64,000 nucleotides of DNA from Bacillota bacterium (GTDB lineage Bacteria > Bacillota > Sulfobacillia > Sulfobacillales > Sulfobacillaceae): assembly GCA_021821465.1 (NCBI GenBank), contig JAKACM010000008.1, positions 1 through 64,000 on the forward strand, given 5' to 3'. The notes beneath the pieces are model-generated. The model ran no database searches. It was not told the origin of the DNA and was given only the letters and a program-made list of their open reading frames with translations. Below are positions 46,848 to 56,004 of the stretch, one piece after another (positions within the stretch are counted from its first letter, which is position 1; each line of letters starts with the position of its first letter). The translations under genes and the position numbers were made by a program.

Positions 46848-47632
46848 TGAGAGAAGTCCCGAAGTGCATCGGCCATAATATCACGCGGACCCGCCAGGTC
46901 AAACCATAGATGCCATGACAATGCGGCTTGATCAATAAGAAGCGTTAATCCATCCACTACGGCGCATCCGGCTTGATTCGCCATGCGAATCAAGGGAGTG
47001 TCGTTGGGACGATACACCCAATCGACAACCAAGGTGGCTGCATCAAACACCGGAGAAACCAACCATGGGGCTTCTCCCATTTGGCCAAGAGGGGTGGCAT
47101 TGACAAAAATATCGCAGCGTGGATGCTCCAACCGAGAATAATCCCACTGCACCCAGTCTACATGCTTTAAACCTGGGGCTCGGTGTCGCCCGAAGACCAC
47201 GACCTCATAGCCCTGGGTTTGCAAAGCTACGATAGTGGATCGGGCAACTCCCCCCTGGCCCAAAACCCAAGCCGTCCCCCCAAAATGATTGTGGAAGGTT
47301 GTAGGAATTCGCGATATTAGTGCCTGAACATCGGTATTATCCCCGATCCATCCCCCTTGATCCCAAACGAGGGCATTGGCTGCCTGGGTTTTGTCCACCC
47401 ATATTGACCCGGCCTTCAATTTGGGCACCACCAGTTCTTTCAAGGGACGTGTCAAATTCACTCCCCGCCCATTTAAACGGCGAAAGGCATCAAGGCGATC
47501 CCAAAAAACCTCGGGTGGACACTGAACAGGAACGTATGAAGCCCGTCGCCCCACAGCTTGAAAAGCTGCATTATGCATCCGGGGGGAAAGAGAATGATCT
47601 ATTGGATCACCAAATACTGCAAACAAATCCAT
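46844..47632 (-). CDS. aroE: Shikimate dehydrogenase
   Basis: A 262-residue NADPH enzyme, with MDLFAVFGDPIDHSLSPRMH at the N-terminus, the active Lys in GRGVNLTRPLKELVVPK (where His of the usual PHK is Leu), the Rossmann loop VLGQGGVARSTIV, and NATPLGQMGEAP. The ribosome site for the ATG is weak, and a GTG lies just before it. Open frame continues 72 codons upstream but does not look like the family. It precedes the prepilin peptidase gene. Confidence 0.92.
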   Translation of the reverse strand: MDLFAVFGDPIDHSLSPRMHNAAFQAVGRRASYVPVQCPPEVFWDRLDAFRRLNGRGVNLTRPLKELVVPKLKAGSIWVDKTQAANALVWDQGGWIGDNTDVQALISRIPTTFHNHFGGTAWVLGQGGVARSTIVALQTQGYEVVVFGRHRAPGLKHVDWVQWDYSRLEHPRCDIFVNATPLGQMGEAPWLVSPVFDAATLVVDWVYRPNDTPLIRMANQAGCAVVDGLTLLIDQAALSWHLWFDLAGPRDIMADALRDFSQ

Positions 47633-47869
47633 CACAAAATTGGCGGTGGACACTCCGGCCCCTTTGCACCGGAGAAGAAGCCGCTTCTCCTTTCTTTGGT
47701 TTGAAGGGTTCAACTGTGCCGCTTGCCTCAGCGTTACGCGATGCACAGGGCGTCTTACGTAGACGTCCCACTTATATCCAAAGTTGGAATCTCGATGGAG
47801 TTCCCTCGTCCCCAAAACCTTGTGATCAACCCAGAGCGGATCTTCCACACAGCCGGCAACTCAAGATTA

Positions 47870-48235
47870 TTAAACCCTGGCCAAATATCCCGCATACTCT
47901 TTGGGTTGATCTAAGCCCAAGGTAAAAAGTACTTCATTCACCACGATTTGCCATGAAAAAGGGGCCCGAAAAATGCGGCGGGCCAACCCACGGTGCAAAG
48001 TTCCCGATAAATCTATGATCATCAGAGTTGTCATCTGTTCCCCTCTTAGGATCATGCGCCGCTCCCTGGGCGTACATTGCAACCAGTCTATGATAAGACA
48101 GCGGATTATCTTGTTCTTATCTTCCCGCGCCAGTTCTGTAATCGTCAGCGTCCGAATTTGGTAAGGTTTCAACAAAAGTCGAACGATTTCTTCTAATTCA
48201 CTGTTTCGTAAGACAGTACCCACCACATATTCCAT
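47870..48235 (-). CDS. Hypothetical protein
   Basis: A 121-residue soluble protein that I do not recognise. It is rich in Arg, Leu and Ile with predicted helices (LRNSELEEIVRLLLKPYQIR, then CTPRERRMILRGEQ) and no membrane segment or metal motif. It lies between the YqeG phosphatase gene and aroE on the same strand, where B. subtilis has yqeH; it is too short for that GTPase and lacks its P-loop. Confidence 0.6.
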   Translation of the reverse strand: MEYVVGTVLRNSELEEIVRLLLKPYQIRTLTITELAREDKNKIIRCLIIDWLQCTPRERRMILRGEQMTTLMIIDLSGTLHRGLARRIFRAPFSWQIVVNEVLFTLGLDQPKEYAGYLARV

Positions 48236-48303
48236 ACTCAGTTTCCCTCCCCGCTTAGGATAATCCTAGCCGGAGGATACTAAGAAATGTGTCGAGCGGT
48301 GTC

Positions 48304-48813
48304 TTATTGAGAAAAACCTTGGGGAAGATGTGGCCTTTTGACGACGTAGCGCTCCACACGCCGCACCAACTGGGTCGTCCAATACTCTTGAGCATCGATG
48401 GGATGCACCAAAATCGTGAATAACCGAAGGCGATTTCCTCCCAAAATATCCGTAAATACTTGATCGCCAATGACTGCAGTATTGTGGTTGGTTGTCCCCA
48501 TTCGCCGCATTGCTGTTCGAAATGAACGACGACGCGGCTTCGCGGCCCTGGGAATAGCCATGACTCCCACCTTTTCGGCAAACTGATCGACGCGCTCGGT
48601 TAAATTATTGGATACTATACACATCTTAAATCCGGTATCACGCACGCTCTGAAACCACACTTTGAGTTCATGACTTAATTCGGGACGATTCCATCCAACC
48701 AAGGTGTTGTCCAAGTCCATTATCAAGCCTTGTACTCCCCGAGCATGCAAGCGCTGTAAGTCCAAATCAAATATAGAGGCCAGAAAAAGACGAGGCTGAA
48801 ATAATTTAATCAT
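48304..48813 (-). CDS. YqeG-type HAD phosphatase (IIIA)
   Basis: A 169-residue HAD-superfamily protein. The nucleophile motif is LIMDLDNTLVGWN near residue 31, motif II is CIVSNNLTERV, Lys and the acidic motif IV are in AAKPRRRSFR and VIGDQVFTDILGGNR. YqeG is a conserved Firmicute phosphatase of uncertain substrate; phosphatidylglycerophosphate phosphatase activity is known in related members. The start at MIKLFQPRLF matches the family; 21 codons of open frame before it are not used. Confidence 0.88.
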   Translation of the reverse strand: MIKLFQPRLFLASIFDLDLQRLHARGVQGLIMDLDNTLVGWNRPELSHELKVWFQSVRDTGFKMCIVSNNLTERVDQFAEKVGVMAIPRAAKPRRRSFRTAMRRMGTTNHNTAVIGDQVFTDILGGNRLRLFTILVHPIDAQEYWTTQLVRRVERYVVKRPHLPQGFSQ

Positions 48814-49007
48814 TCCATAGGCCGCTCCCTTCCTCCACCCATCATTTAGTATACCATGGCCCGGCAACCATTCCACTGTGATCTCTTGTTGATTTCCTCC
48901 ATTGTGCCCAAGTATTGTGCATTTACTCTCAACAGCAACCTCGTGTATATCTGCCGCTGCCCATCATCCCAAAGAGCCATGTTAAATCGGAAAAACTAGG
49001 TGACCTG

Positions 49008-49061
49008 TTGACTTTTACAACAAGTGGAATACACTGATTATAAATACTGAGTAAGTTACTC
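49008..49061 (+). promoter_or_regulatory. Probable suf promoter with palindromic operator
   Basis: TTGACT (49008-49013), a 16-base spacer and TACACT (49030-49035) fit a sigma-A promoter. Just downstream is the perfect palindrome GAGTAA-G-TTACTC (49049-49061), placed where a repressor would block transcription. The AGGAGGGG ribosome site of sufC follows. The palindrome could be the site of an Fe-S-sensing regulator; that is inference. Confidence 0.6.
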
Positions 49062-49084
49062 GGAAATGAAGCAGGAGGGGTCTC

Positions 49085-49852
49085 ATGCCAGCACCAGTTC
49101 TCGAAATCAAGGATCTGCACGTGAATATTGATGATAAACCCATTCTGAAAGGTGTTAACCTGACAGTTAAAGGTGGTGAAATTCACGCCGTTATGGGTCC
49201 AAACGGAACCGGCAAAACGTCTTTGGCTCAAACTTTGCTGGGACATCCCCGTTACCAGGTAACACAAGGAGAGGTGTTATTGGATGGCCAGGACGTATTG
49301 AAAATGAAAACAGATGCACGGGCAAAAGCGGGTTTGTTTCTGGCCATGCAATATCCGAGTGAAATATCTGGCGTAAGCACGGCGAACTTTCTGCGCACCG
49401 CCATCAATGCCAAGCGAGGTGAAGGCAACCAGATTTCTTTAAAAGAATTCCGTGATAAATTGGATGAGCAGATGCGCTATTTAGACATGGACCCGAAATT
49501 CGCCAATCGCTATGTTAATGAAGGGTTTTCCGGCGGAGAAAAAAAGCGCAATGAAATTCTGCAAATGCTCATGTTGGAACCCCGTATCGCCATTCTTGAT
49601 GAAATTGACTCGGGACTCGACATTGACGCTATAAAAGTGGTGGCCAAGGGCGTTCAGTCCTTAAGCAGCCCCGAGTTCGGAGTCTTGTTAATTACGCATT
49701 ATCAACGAATTCTCTCCTATTTAAAACCCGACGTGGTTCATATTATGATTGATGGACGCATCGTTAAATCCGGCGATTTTCGGTTGGCAGAAGAACTGGA
49801 AGCCAAAGGCTATGAATGGGTTCGAAACGAATTACTTAATCAAATCCAGTAA
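49085..49852 (+). CDS. sufC: Fe-S cluster assembly ATPase SufC
   Basis: A 255-residue ABC-type ATPase of the SUF system. Walker A is GPNGTGKTSL at about residues 39-48 (TS replaces the usual ST), the Q loop is near FLAMQYPSEISGV, the signature is FSGGEKKRNEI and Walker B is IAILDEIDSGLDID. It joins SufB and SufD in the scaffold complex. AGGAGGGG precedes the ATG. First gene of the operon sufC-D-S-U-B, the Bacillus order. Confidence 0.97.
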   Translation: MPAPVLEIKDLHVNIDDKPILKGVNLTVKGGEIHAVMGPNGTGKTSLAQTLLGHPRYQVTQGEVLLDGQDVLKMKTDARAKAGLFLAMQYPSEISGVSTANFLRTAINAKRGEGNQISLKEFRDKLDEQMRYLDMDPKFANRYVNEGFSGGEKKRNEILQMLMLEPRIAILDEIDSGLDIDAIKVVAKGVQSLSSPEFGVLLITHYQRILSYLKPDVVHIMIDGRIVKSGDFRLAEELEAKGYEWVRNELLNQIQ

Positions 49853-49863
49853 GGAGGCTCCCA

Positions 49864-51153
49864 TTGACTATGTCGACCGATGTGAAATGGCTCGAGAATC
49901 TTCGTTCTCTCACCTTAGACCGGCAAGAGGAGCCTGAATGGCTTCGCAACCGGCGCCTGTCCTTTTTGGAAAATCTTGCGGAATATGCCTGGCCCAAACG
50001 ACAAAAAACGGCCCTCAAGGCACGCCAACTCGATCAAATACCTTTAACCGAAGAATTTTCCGAGGCCAGGGTACCGCTGCGAGACTTGCATTCTATTGAA
50101 ACACCCCTTCACGTGGTTTTCGCGAATGACCGAATGGTGGAACAAGAAGTGAGTGCTGACGCCCGGGAAAAAGGACTCGTCGTCTTAAGCTTACGCCGGG
50201 CCGCTGCTCAATATGAAGTCGAGGTAAAGAAGTGGCTCGGCCAAATCGTCCCTGCACCATTAAACAAAGCCGAGGCTCTCAATTCGGGATTATGGGATCA
50301 GGGACTGTTCGTTAGAGTTCCTGACGGAGCCGATATCAGCGATCCTTTACTGATCCTTCACTATGGCCATTTTGATAATGAAGTGACGAGTTTATTTCCG
50401 CGCACCTTGATCCTGGCGGGGGTCAACAGCCGCATTACCATTGTTGAACGGTACATTTCGAACGACTTTGAAGGACAATCCCTGTTTGCAAATGTGGTCG
50501 AAATTGCGGCACAGGAGGGGTCGCGGATACATTATGGATCTGTCCAAGACCTTTCGGACCACGCCGAAGTCTTTGTGACCCGCTCTGCAGGCGTCGCCAA
50601 AGATGCCAGTGTGGACTGGAGCATCGGCGAGTTTGGGGGCCATACCACCGTGGCGCGCGATCATACCCGTCTTCAGGAATCCGGTGCACAAGCCAACCAC
50701 ACCATGGTTTTCTTTGGTTCCGGAAAACAACGGCAGGACTACGACACCGAAATCATCCACAAAGCTCCTTACACCACCAGCCGGATAGTGGCCAAAGGCG
50801 TGATGAAAGACAAAAGTCGTAGCGCATTTCACGGAATAACCGATATTGAACACGGTGCCGTTCGCTCCGACGGCCGGCAAAAAGAACAAACCCTGATGCT
50901 CTCGGATGAATCTCGGGCGGATGCTGTGCCTTCCTTGTTGATCAATGATAATGATGTCTTCGCCGCCCACTCCGCCAGTGCCGGGCCAATCGATCCTCTA
51001 TCCCTGTTTTACCTGATGGCACGTGCACTGTCCCAAGAGGAAGCCATACGACTTTATGTTCACGGCTTTCTGGCACCGGTGGTTGATGCCATTCCCGGAC
51101 TCATTCTCCGTAATTCGGTATGGGACTCCGTAGAAAGGAAGTTAAAGGCATGA
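49864..51153 (+). CDS. sufD: Fe-S cluster assembly protein SufD
   Basis: A 429-residue SufBD-family protein with the beta-helix core and the C-terminal pattern YDTEIIHKAPYTTSRIVAKG and SAFHGITDIEHGAVRSDGRQ, ending HGFLAPVVDAIP. The TTG start is six bases from AAGGAGG; an ATG two codons later is 12 away. It is followed by sufS with an ATGA overlap. Confidence 0.95.
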   Translation: MTMSTDVKWLENLRSLTLDRQEEPEWLRNRRLSFLENLAEYAWPKRQKTALKARQLDQIPLTEEFSEARVPLRDLHSIETPLHVVFANDRMVEQEVSADAREKGLVVLSLRRAAAQYEVEVKKWLGQIVPAPLNKAEALNSGLWDQGLFVRVPDGADISDPLLILHYGHFDNEVTSLFPRTLILAGVNSRITIVERYISNDFEGQSLFANVVEIAAQEGSRIHYGSVQDLSDHAEVFVTRSAGVAKDASVDWSIGEFGGHTTVARDHTRLQESGAQANHTMVFFGSGKQRQDYDTEIIHKAPYTTSRIVAKGVMKDKSRSAFHGITDIEHGAVRSDGRQKEQTLMLSDESRADAVPSLLINDNDVFAAHSASAGPIDPLSLFYLMARALSQEEAIRLYVHGFLAPVVDAIPGLILRNSVWDSVERKLKA

Positions 51154-52373
51154 TTACGTCATTGGTTGATATCGCAGGGGATTTTCCGATCTTGAAACGG
51201 CAGGTCAATGGACATCGGCTGACCTACCTGGATTCCGCCGCAACCTCACAAAAGCCCTCAATTGTCATTGACCGCGTCAGGGAATATTACGAAACCTCCA
51301 ATGCTAATGTCTTGCGGAGTGTTCACACTTTGGCGGAAGAATCTACCGTGGCAATGGAAGAGGCTCGGGAAAAGATTGCGCGCTTCATACACGCCAATTC
51401 TTCCCGGGAGGTGATATTTACTCGGGGGACGACGGAAAGTCTCAATACTGTTGCCAGGGCCTGGGGCGATAAGTTTTTGGAAGCGGGAGACGAAATAGTG
51501 CTCTCCCCCATGGAACACCATTCCAATCTTATTCCATGGCAGCAGTTGGCCAAGCGCACGAAAGCCTCTTTACGGTATATTGATCTGAACAGGGACGGAA
51601 CTGTTAGTGTCGATGCCGTGAAACAGCAAATTACCGGTCGAACTCGAATTGTGACATTGTCCGCAGTATCTAACGTTTTAGGCACGATCAATCCCATAGC
51701 GGCAGTAGCTAAATTGGCCCATGAGGTCGGCGCCATTATGGTTGTTGACGGCGCTCAGTCGGTTCCTCACCAACCCACGGATGTCCAAAACTGGGGTATT
51801 GATTTTCTCGCTTTTTCCGGCCACAAAATGTTGGGACCCACCGGTATCGGCATTTTGTGGGGCAAGGAAGCCTTGTTGGAAGCAGCCGATCCGGTGATCT
51901 TCGGAGGGGAAATGATCGCCTATGTAGATCGGGAAGATGCCACATGGGCCGAACTCCCCGCAAAATTTGAAGGAGGAACTCCTCATATTGCCGGAGCCAT
52001 TGGCTTAGGGGCTGCCGTCGACTATCTGAATTCCATCGGCATGTCCCGTGTCGAAGAACACAGCCGGGAACTGGCGGAAGAAGCCTACCGAAGACTGGCC
52101 AACATTTCCGGAGTCACGGTCTATGGTCCTCCCTATCCCCGAACCAGTGTCGTGGCGTTTAATCTTTCAGGAATCCACCCTCATGACGTATCACAGGTGT
52201 TTGATGCCCGCGGCATCGCCATTCGTGCCGGTCATCACTGCGCTCAACCCTTGATGCATTGGTTGGACGTAGGTTCTACGGCACGTGCCAGCTTCTATTT
52301 GTATAACAGTGCCCAGGACATTGAGACTTTGGTGGACGCCATTGAGGCGACAAAGAGGTACTTTAAGCGATGA
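51150..52373 (+). CDS. sufS: Cysteine desulfurase SufS
   Basis: A 407-residue group II cysteine desulfurase. The PLP Lys is in AFSGHKMLGPTGIGIL, the reactive Cys is in RAGHHCAQPLM near the C-terminus, and YLDSAATSQKPSIVI starts the chain. It takes sulfur from cysteine and gives it to SufU. The ATG overlaps the sufD stop as ATGA; an earlier in-frame ATG lies within sufD. Confidence 0.96.
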   Translation: MITSLVDIAGDFPILKRQVNGHRLTYLDSAATSQKPSIVIDRVREYYETSNANVLRSVHTLAEESTVAMEEAREKIARFIHANSSREVIFTRGTTESLNTVARAWGDKFLEAGDEIVLSPMEHHSNLIPWQQLAKRTKASLRYIDLNRDGTVSVDAVKQQITGRTRIVTLSAVSNVLGTINPIAAVAKLAHEVGAIMVVDGAQSVPHQPTDVQNWGIDFLAFSGHKMLGPTGIGILWGKEALLEAADPVIFGGEMIAYVDREDATWAELPAKFEGGTPHIAGAIGLGAAVDYLNSIGMSRVEEHSRELAEEAYRRLANISGVTVYGPPYPRTSVVAFNLSGIHPHDVSQVFDARGIAIRAGHHCAQPLMHWLDVGSTARASFYLYNSAQDIETLVDAIEATKRYFKR

Positions 52374-52795
52374 ATCTTGATGATATTTACCGTGAAACGA
52401 TCTTAGACCATAACCAGTCGCCGCGAAATTACGGACATTTGGACCATCCCACCAAAAGTGCCGGATTGCTAAATCCGACCTGCGGTGACCAAATTCAGTT
52501 GGAAGTGACCCTGCATGAGGGCAAAATCCATGACATCCGTTTCAGCGGACAAGGATGCTCAATCAGCATGGCCTCGGCGTCTATGTTGACAGAAGCCGTG
52601 AAAGGGAAAACTTTAGACGAGGCCATGGCCCTGACATCGAATTTCAAGACCTTCATTACAGGAGGACAATCGTCCGTTCCTTTAGGCGATTTGGAAGCGC
52701 TGCACGGCGTGTCTCAATTTCCCAGCCGTGTAAAATGTGCAACATTAGCACATAATGCCTTCGAGAAAGCGATGACCGAGTCCTCCGACGAGTAG
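52370..52795 (+). CDS. sufU: Sulfur transfer protein SufU
   Basis: A 141-residue zinc-dependent sulfurtransferase. The ligand set is visible: C and D in [13 protein letters not shown] in [13 protein letters not shown] and C in [12 protein letters not shown]. It accepts persulfide from SufS. The ATG overlaps the sufS stop as ATGA. Confidence 0.95.
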   Translation: MNLDDIYRETILDHNQSPRNYGHLDHPTKSAGLLNPTCGDQIQLEVTLHEGKIHDIRFSGQGCSISMASASMLTEAVKGKTLDEAMALTSNFKTFITGGQSSVPLGDLEALHGVSQFPSRVKCATLAHNAFEKAMTESSDE

Positions 52796-52854
52796 GGACC
52801 GGAAAACGGAGTACGACGACTATAAGCTTGGAAGTTCAGCAAGGAGGGACTTTA

Positions 52855-54255
52855 ATGGCCAGTAAGTCAACAATGATCAACGAAGACTATCAATACGGAT
52901 TTAACGATGGTGACGTAGGAATTTTGAAATTCCAACGCGGACTGCAGCGGGAGACTGTCGAGGAAATTTCCAAAATAAAGCAAGAGCCCAAGTGGATGCT
53001 GGACTTTCGCTTGCATGCTCTCGACGTATTCTTCCAGAAACCCATGCCAAATTGGGGCGCCGATCTGCATCAACTGAATTTTGATGACATTATTTACTAC
53101 GTGAAACCTTCGGAAAATCAAGGGCGCACCTGGGACGATGTGCCTCAAGCCATTAAGGATACCTTCGAACGTTTGGGAATCCCCGAAGCCGAAAGAAAAT
53201 TCCTGGCAGGCGTCTCGGCTCAATATGAGTCAGAAGTGGTTTACCACTCTATTCGTAAGGATTTGGAAGAAAAGGGCATTATCTTTCTGGATACCGACTC
53301 CGCTCTGCGTGAATATCCCGAATTACTGCGTGAGTATTTCGGAACGATAATTCCTCCCGAAGACAACAAGTTTGCGGCGTTGAATTCTGCCGTGTGGTCC
53401 GGAGGATCCTTTGTATATATTCCGAAGGGAGTCAAAACCGACATCCCGTTACAAGCCTACTTCAGGATTAATTCCGAGAACATGGGACAATTTGAGCGTA
53501 CCTTAATCATTGCCGAAGATGATTCTTTTGGACATTATGTCGAAGGGTGTACGGCACCCAGTTACAACTCTGAGTCATTACATTCCGCCGTTGTGGAAAT
53601 TATTGTTAAGGACAATGCCCGTATGCGTTACACGACGGTGCAAAATTGGGCTTCCAACGTTTACAACTTGGTTACCAAACGAGCAGTTGCCCACAAGAAT
53701 GCCACCATGGAATGGGTGGATGGCAATATCGGTTCCAAAGCGACCATGAAGTATCCTTCCGTTTATCTCATGGGCGAGGGAGCCAAAGGAAGCGTACTCT
53801 CCATTGCCGTTGCCGGACGCAATCAGCATCAGGACACAGGTGCCAAAATGATTCACCTGGCTCCCAATACCACGTCAACTATTGTCTCCAAATCCATTAG
53901 CCAACATGGAGGCAAAACCACCTATCGCGGTTTGGTGCATTTTGATAAGTCGGCCATTAGCGCCAAATCTAACGTCAAGTGCGACACATTATTGATGGAT
54001 GATACGTCAATTAACGACACCTTGCCCTATAGCGAAGTCGAAACCAGTCAGGCCCAAATGGAGCATGAGGCAACGGTCACCAAAGTCAGCGAGGAACAGC
54101 TCTTCTACCTGCAAGCGCGAGGTTTAAACGAAGAGGAAGCCACACGACTCATCATCTTGGGCTTCATCGAACCCTTTACCCGTGAGTTGCCGATGGAATT
54201 TGCTGTGGAAATGAACCGCCTCATCAAGTTTGAGATGGAAGGAGCCATTGGCTAA
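52855..54255 (+). CDS. sufB: Fe-S cluster assembly protein SufB
   Basis: A 466-residue scaffold protein. Marks: [57 protein letters not shown] with the conserved Cys, and [20 protein letters not shown]. Clusters are built on the SufBCD complex. AAGGAGGG precedes the ATG; a TTG nine codons upstream is rejected because the site would lie inside. Confidence 0.97.
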   Translation: MASKSTMINEDYQYGFNDGDVGILKFQRGLQRETVEEISKIKQEPKWMLDFRLHALDVFFQKPMPNWGADLHQLNFDDIIYYVKPSENQGRTWDDVPQAIKDTFERLGIPEAERKFLAGVSAQYESEVVYHSIRKDLEEKGIIFLDTDSALREYPELLREYFGTIIPPEDNKFAALNSAVWSGGSFVYIPKGVKTDIPLQAYFRINSENMGQFERTLIIAEDDSFGHYVEGCTAPSYNSESLHSAVVEIIVKDNARMRYTTVQNWASNVYNLVTKRAVAHKNATMEWVDGNIGSKATMKYPSVYLMGEGAKGSVLSIAVAGRNQHQDTGAKMIHLAPNTTSTIVSKSISQHGGKTTYRGLVHFDKSAISAKSNVKCDTLLMDDTSINDTLPYSEVETSQAQMEHEATVTKVSEEQLFYLQARGLNEEEATRLIILGFIEPFTRELPMEFAVEMNRLIKFEMEGAIG

Positions 54256-54573
54256 TTGGCAAAATGGGTTCGGGTTGCTTCCGTGGATGAACTGAAAGAG
54301 CACAATCCACTGTTGGTAACGGTAGATGATGAGGATGTCGCCTTATATCGGGTTAAAGACCAGTATTATGCCACCGATGATCTCTGTTCTCATGCCGAGG
54401 CGTCCTTGTCCGAAGGAGATCTCAAGGGGTTCGTCATTCATTGCCCCCGTCACGGAGGACAATTCGATGTTCGGAGTGGCGAGGCTCGACACTTTCCCGC
54501 GCATGCTCCAATCCGGGTCTATCATGTCAAAACCGAAGGTCCCGACATTTTCGTCGAGATAGAACAAGACTAG
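54256..54573 (+). CDS. Rieske [2Fe-2S] ferredoxin-type protein
   Basis: A 105-residue Rieske-domain protein. The cluster ligands are CSH (in DDLCSHAEASLSEG) and CPRH (in FVIHCPRHGGQFDV), as in small Rieske ferredoxins and nitrite reductase small subunits. It begins with TTG directly after the sufB TAA, with GAAGGAG inside the sufB end, so it is part of the suf operon. It may serve as an Fe-S acceptor or electron carrier; that is inference. Confidence 0.9.
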   Translation: MAKWVRVASVDELKEHNPLLVTVDDEDVALYRVKDQYYATDDLCSHAEASLSEGDLKGFVIHCPRHGGQFDVRSGEARHFPAHAPIRVYHVKTEGPDIFVEIEQD

Positions 54574-54596
54574 GCGGATTCTTCGCCTAGTCTTGT
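54564..54596. terminator. Bidirectional terminator shared by convergent genes
   Basis: ACAAGACTAGGCG and CGCCTAGTCTTGT form a perfect 13-bp stem with a seven-base loop. Both stop codons (TAG of the Rieske gene and TAG of the PLP enzyme gene) lie inside the arms, so one hairpin ends both genes. There is no long T tract. Confidence 0.8.
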
Positions 54597-55816
54597 TGCA
54601 TGATTACTGAGTCGTCTCGTTGCTGGGCACTTTTGGCTGCCTGAATGATGTCTCTGACCACATCCTCCGGATCTTCCAATCCCACCGACACGCGCACCAT
54701 GCTGTCGGTAATACCCATTGCGTCCCGCTCTTTAGGAGTTTGATTGCGATGTGACGCTACTACCGGATAAAGACAAAGCGTGTAGATATCTCCCACGGTC
54801 GTGGCTGAAGCGACCAGCTTCAACTCATTCAAGAAGCGAAATACCGTATCCTTGCTTCCCCCTAAATCCAGTGTTACCACACCTCCGCCTAATGTCGGTG
54901 GCAATAAGTGCTTGGCCGTGGAGTAAGTGGGATGATTCGGCAGCAAGGGATAGAACACGCGGGAAAACACTTGCGCGTCCAACAATGATTGAGCTATTTG
55001 AGCGGCATTCTGACACTGCCTTTCAAACCGAACCCCCAAAGTTCTCAGACCGCGGTGGATCAGCCAAGCCTCAAACACTCCCAATACGGCCCCTCGCAAT
55101 TTGACATATTGCACAAGCCTGTCATGATAGTGGTTTGATGCCAAGACAACACCGCCCATAGCATCTCCGTGACCTGCGAAATATTTGGTTGCACTGTGTA
55201 CCACTATATCTGCCCCCAATTCCAGAGGCTGCATCATTAAAGGTGTGGTAAAAGTGTTGTCGACAATAAGCTGGGATCCGGCCTGGTGTACCAGTTTCTC
55301 TATGCGGGGCAAATCCAAAACCTTCAATAGAGGATTGGACAGAGTTTCCATAAGAACACTTCGCGGCTTGTGTTCCTGCAATAAAGACTCAAAACGTGCC
55401 AAGTCGGTCAAGTCTGCAACAATCAACTTCACATCGGCCTCGGTCCAAATGCTACCCACAAGATTCAACGAGGCACCGTACACATCCTGGCTTACCAACA
55501 CCGTGTCGTTGGGCCGTACGTGCGTGGCATATAAGGCCGCGTCAATGGCCGCCATACCAGATGCCGTAGCAATTCCAGTCTCTGCCCCTTCCAATTGTTT
55601 CACTGCCTCCACCAAGGCTTGAACATTGGGATTGCCATGCCTCGCATACGAAAACCCCGGTATGTCCCCTGCCATTAATTGGTCAAGTTTCTCGGCCGAT
55701 TCGGATTGATAAGTGGTGGAGGGAAAAATAGGCAGGGCCGTAGGTTGAATGTGATCTATCTGAGGAGTACCTGCATGCACCAATAACGTGTTTCTTTGCC
55801 ACGCCTTTTCACCCAC
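54587..55816 (-). CDS. Cystathionine gamma-synthase/lyase-type PLP enzyme
   Basis: A 409-residue enzyme of the Cys/Met metabolism PLP family. It has YARHGNPNVQALVEAVKQLE, TASGMAAIDAAL, the PLP Lys in VHSATKYFAGHGDAMGG, and the C-terminal RVSVGLEDPEDVVRDI. Gamma-synthase, beta- or gamma-lyase and O-acylhomoserine sulfhydrylase cannot be told apart by eye. The SAM riboswitch upstream points to methionine synthesis. The GTG start, seven bases from AAAGGAGG, is chosen because a longer open frame would run through the riboswitch terminator. Confidence 0.88.
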   Translation of the reverse strand: MGEKAWQRNTLLVHAGTPQIDHIQPTALPIFPSTTYQSESAEKLDQLMAGDIPGFSYARHGNPNVQALVEAVKQLEGAETGIATASGMAAIDAALYATHVRPNDTVLVSQDVYGASLNLVGSIWTEADVKLIVADLTDLARFESLLQEHKPRSVLMETLSNPLLKVLDLPRIEKLVHQAGSQLIVDNTFTTPLMMQPLELGADIVVHSATKYFAGHGDAMGGVVLASNHYHDRLVQYVKLRGAVLGVFEAWLIHRGLRTLGVRFERQCQNAAQIAQSLLDAQVFSRVFYPLLPNHPTYSTAKHLLPPTLGGGVVTLDLGGSKDTVFRFLNELKLVASATTVGDIYTLCLYPVVASHRNQTPKERDAMGITDSMVRVSVGLEDPEDVVRDIIQAAKSAQQRDDSVIMQQD

Positions 55817-55840
55817 GGCGGCGCCTCCTTTGTCTGTCAA

Positions 55841-55866
55841 TAAAAAATCCTCCCATCGAGGGAGGG
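55841..55866 (-). terminator. Expression-platform terminator of the SAM riboswitch
   Basis: On the minus strand CCTCCC-TCGAT-GGGAGG is followed by A and six Ts. It lies between the aptamer and the ribosome site of the PLP enzyme gene, and would stop transcription when SAM is bound. Confidence 0.9.
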
Positions 55867-55880
55867 CGGCGACACCCATT

Positions 55881-55995
55881 CCCTCTCATCTTGAAAGACA
55901 CAGTCTTTCAGGATTTGGCACCAACTCGACTGTCTTACGTCTAGGGGTTGCCGGGCTTCATCGGGCCAGTCCCTCCGCCACTCTCGATAAGAGGT
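55881..55995 (-). promoter_or_regulatory. SAM-I (S-box) riboswitch aptamer
   Basis: On the minus strand the conserved S-box core is plain: CTTATCGAGAGTGGCGGAGG, then GACTGGCCCGATGAAGCC and CGGCAACC, later GGTGCCAAATCCTG, and GATGAGAG at the 3' end. P1 pairs CTCTTATC with GATGAGAG. It binds S-adenosylmethionine and shuts off the downstream PLP enzyme gene through the adjoining terminator. Confidence 0.95.
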
Positions 55996-56004
55996 GTTAA
56001 TAAT

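Noticed and set aside
47320-47925. A 201-codon plus-strand open frame opposite aroE
   Set aside because: Mostly antisense to aroE and its leader; the translation looks like a shadow.
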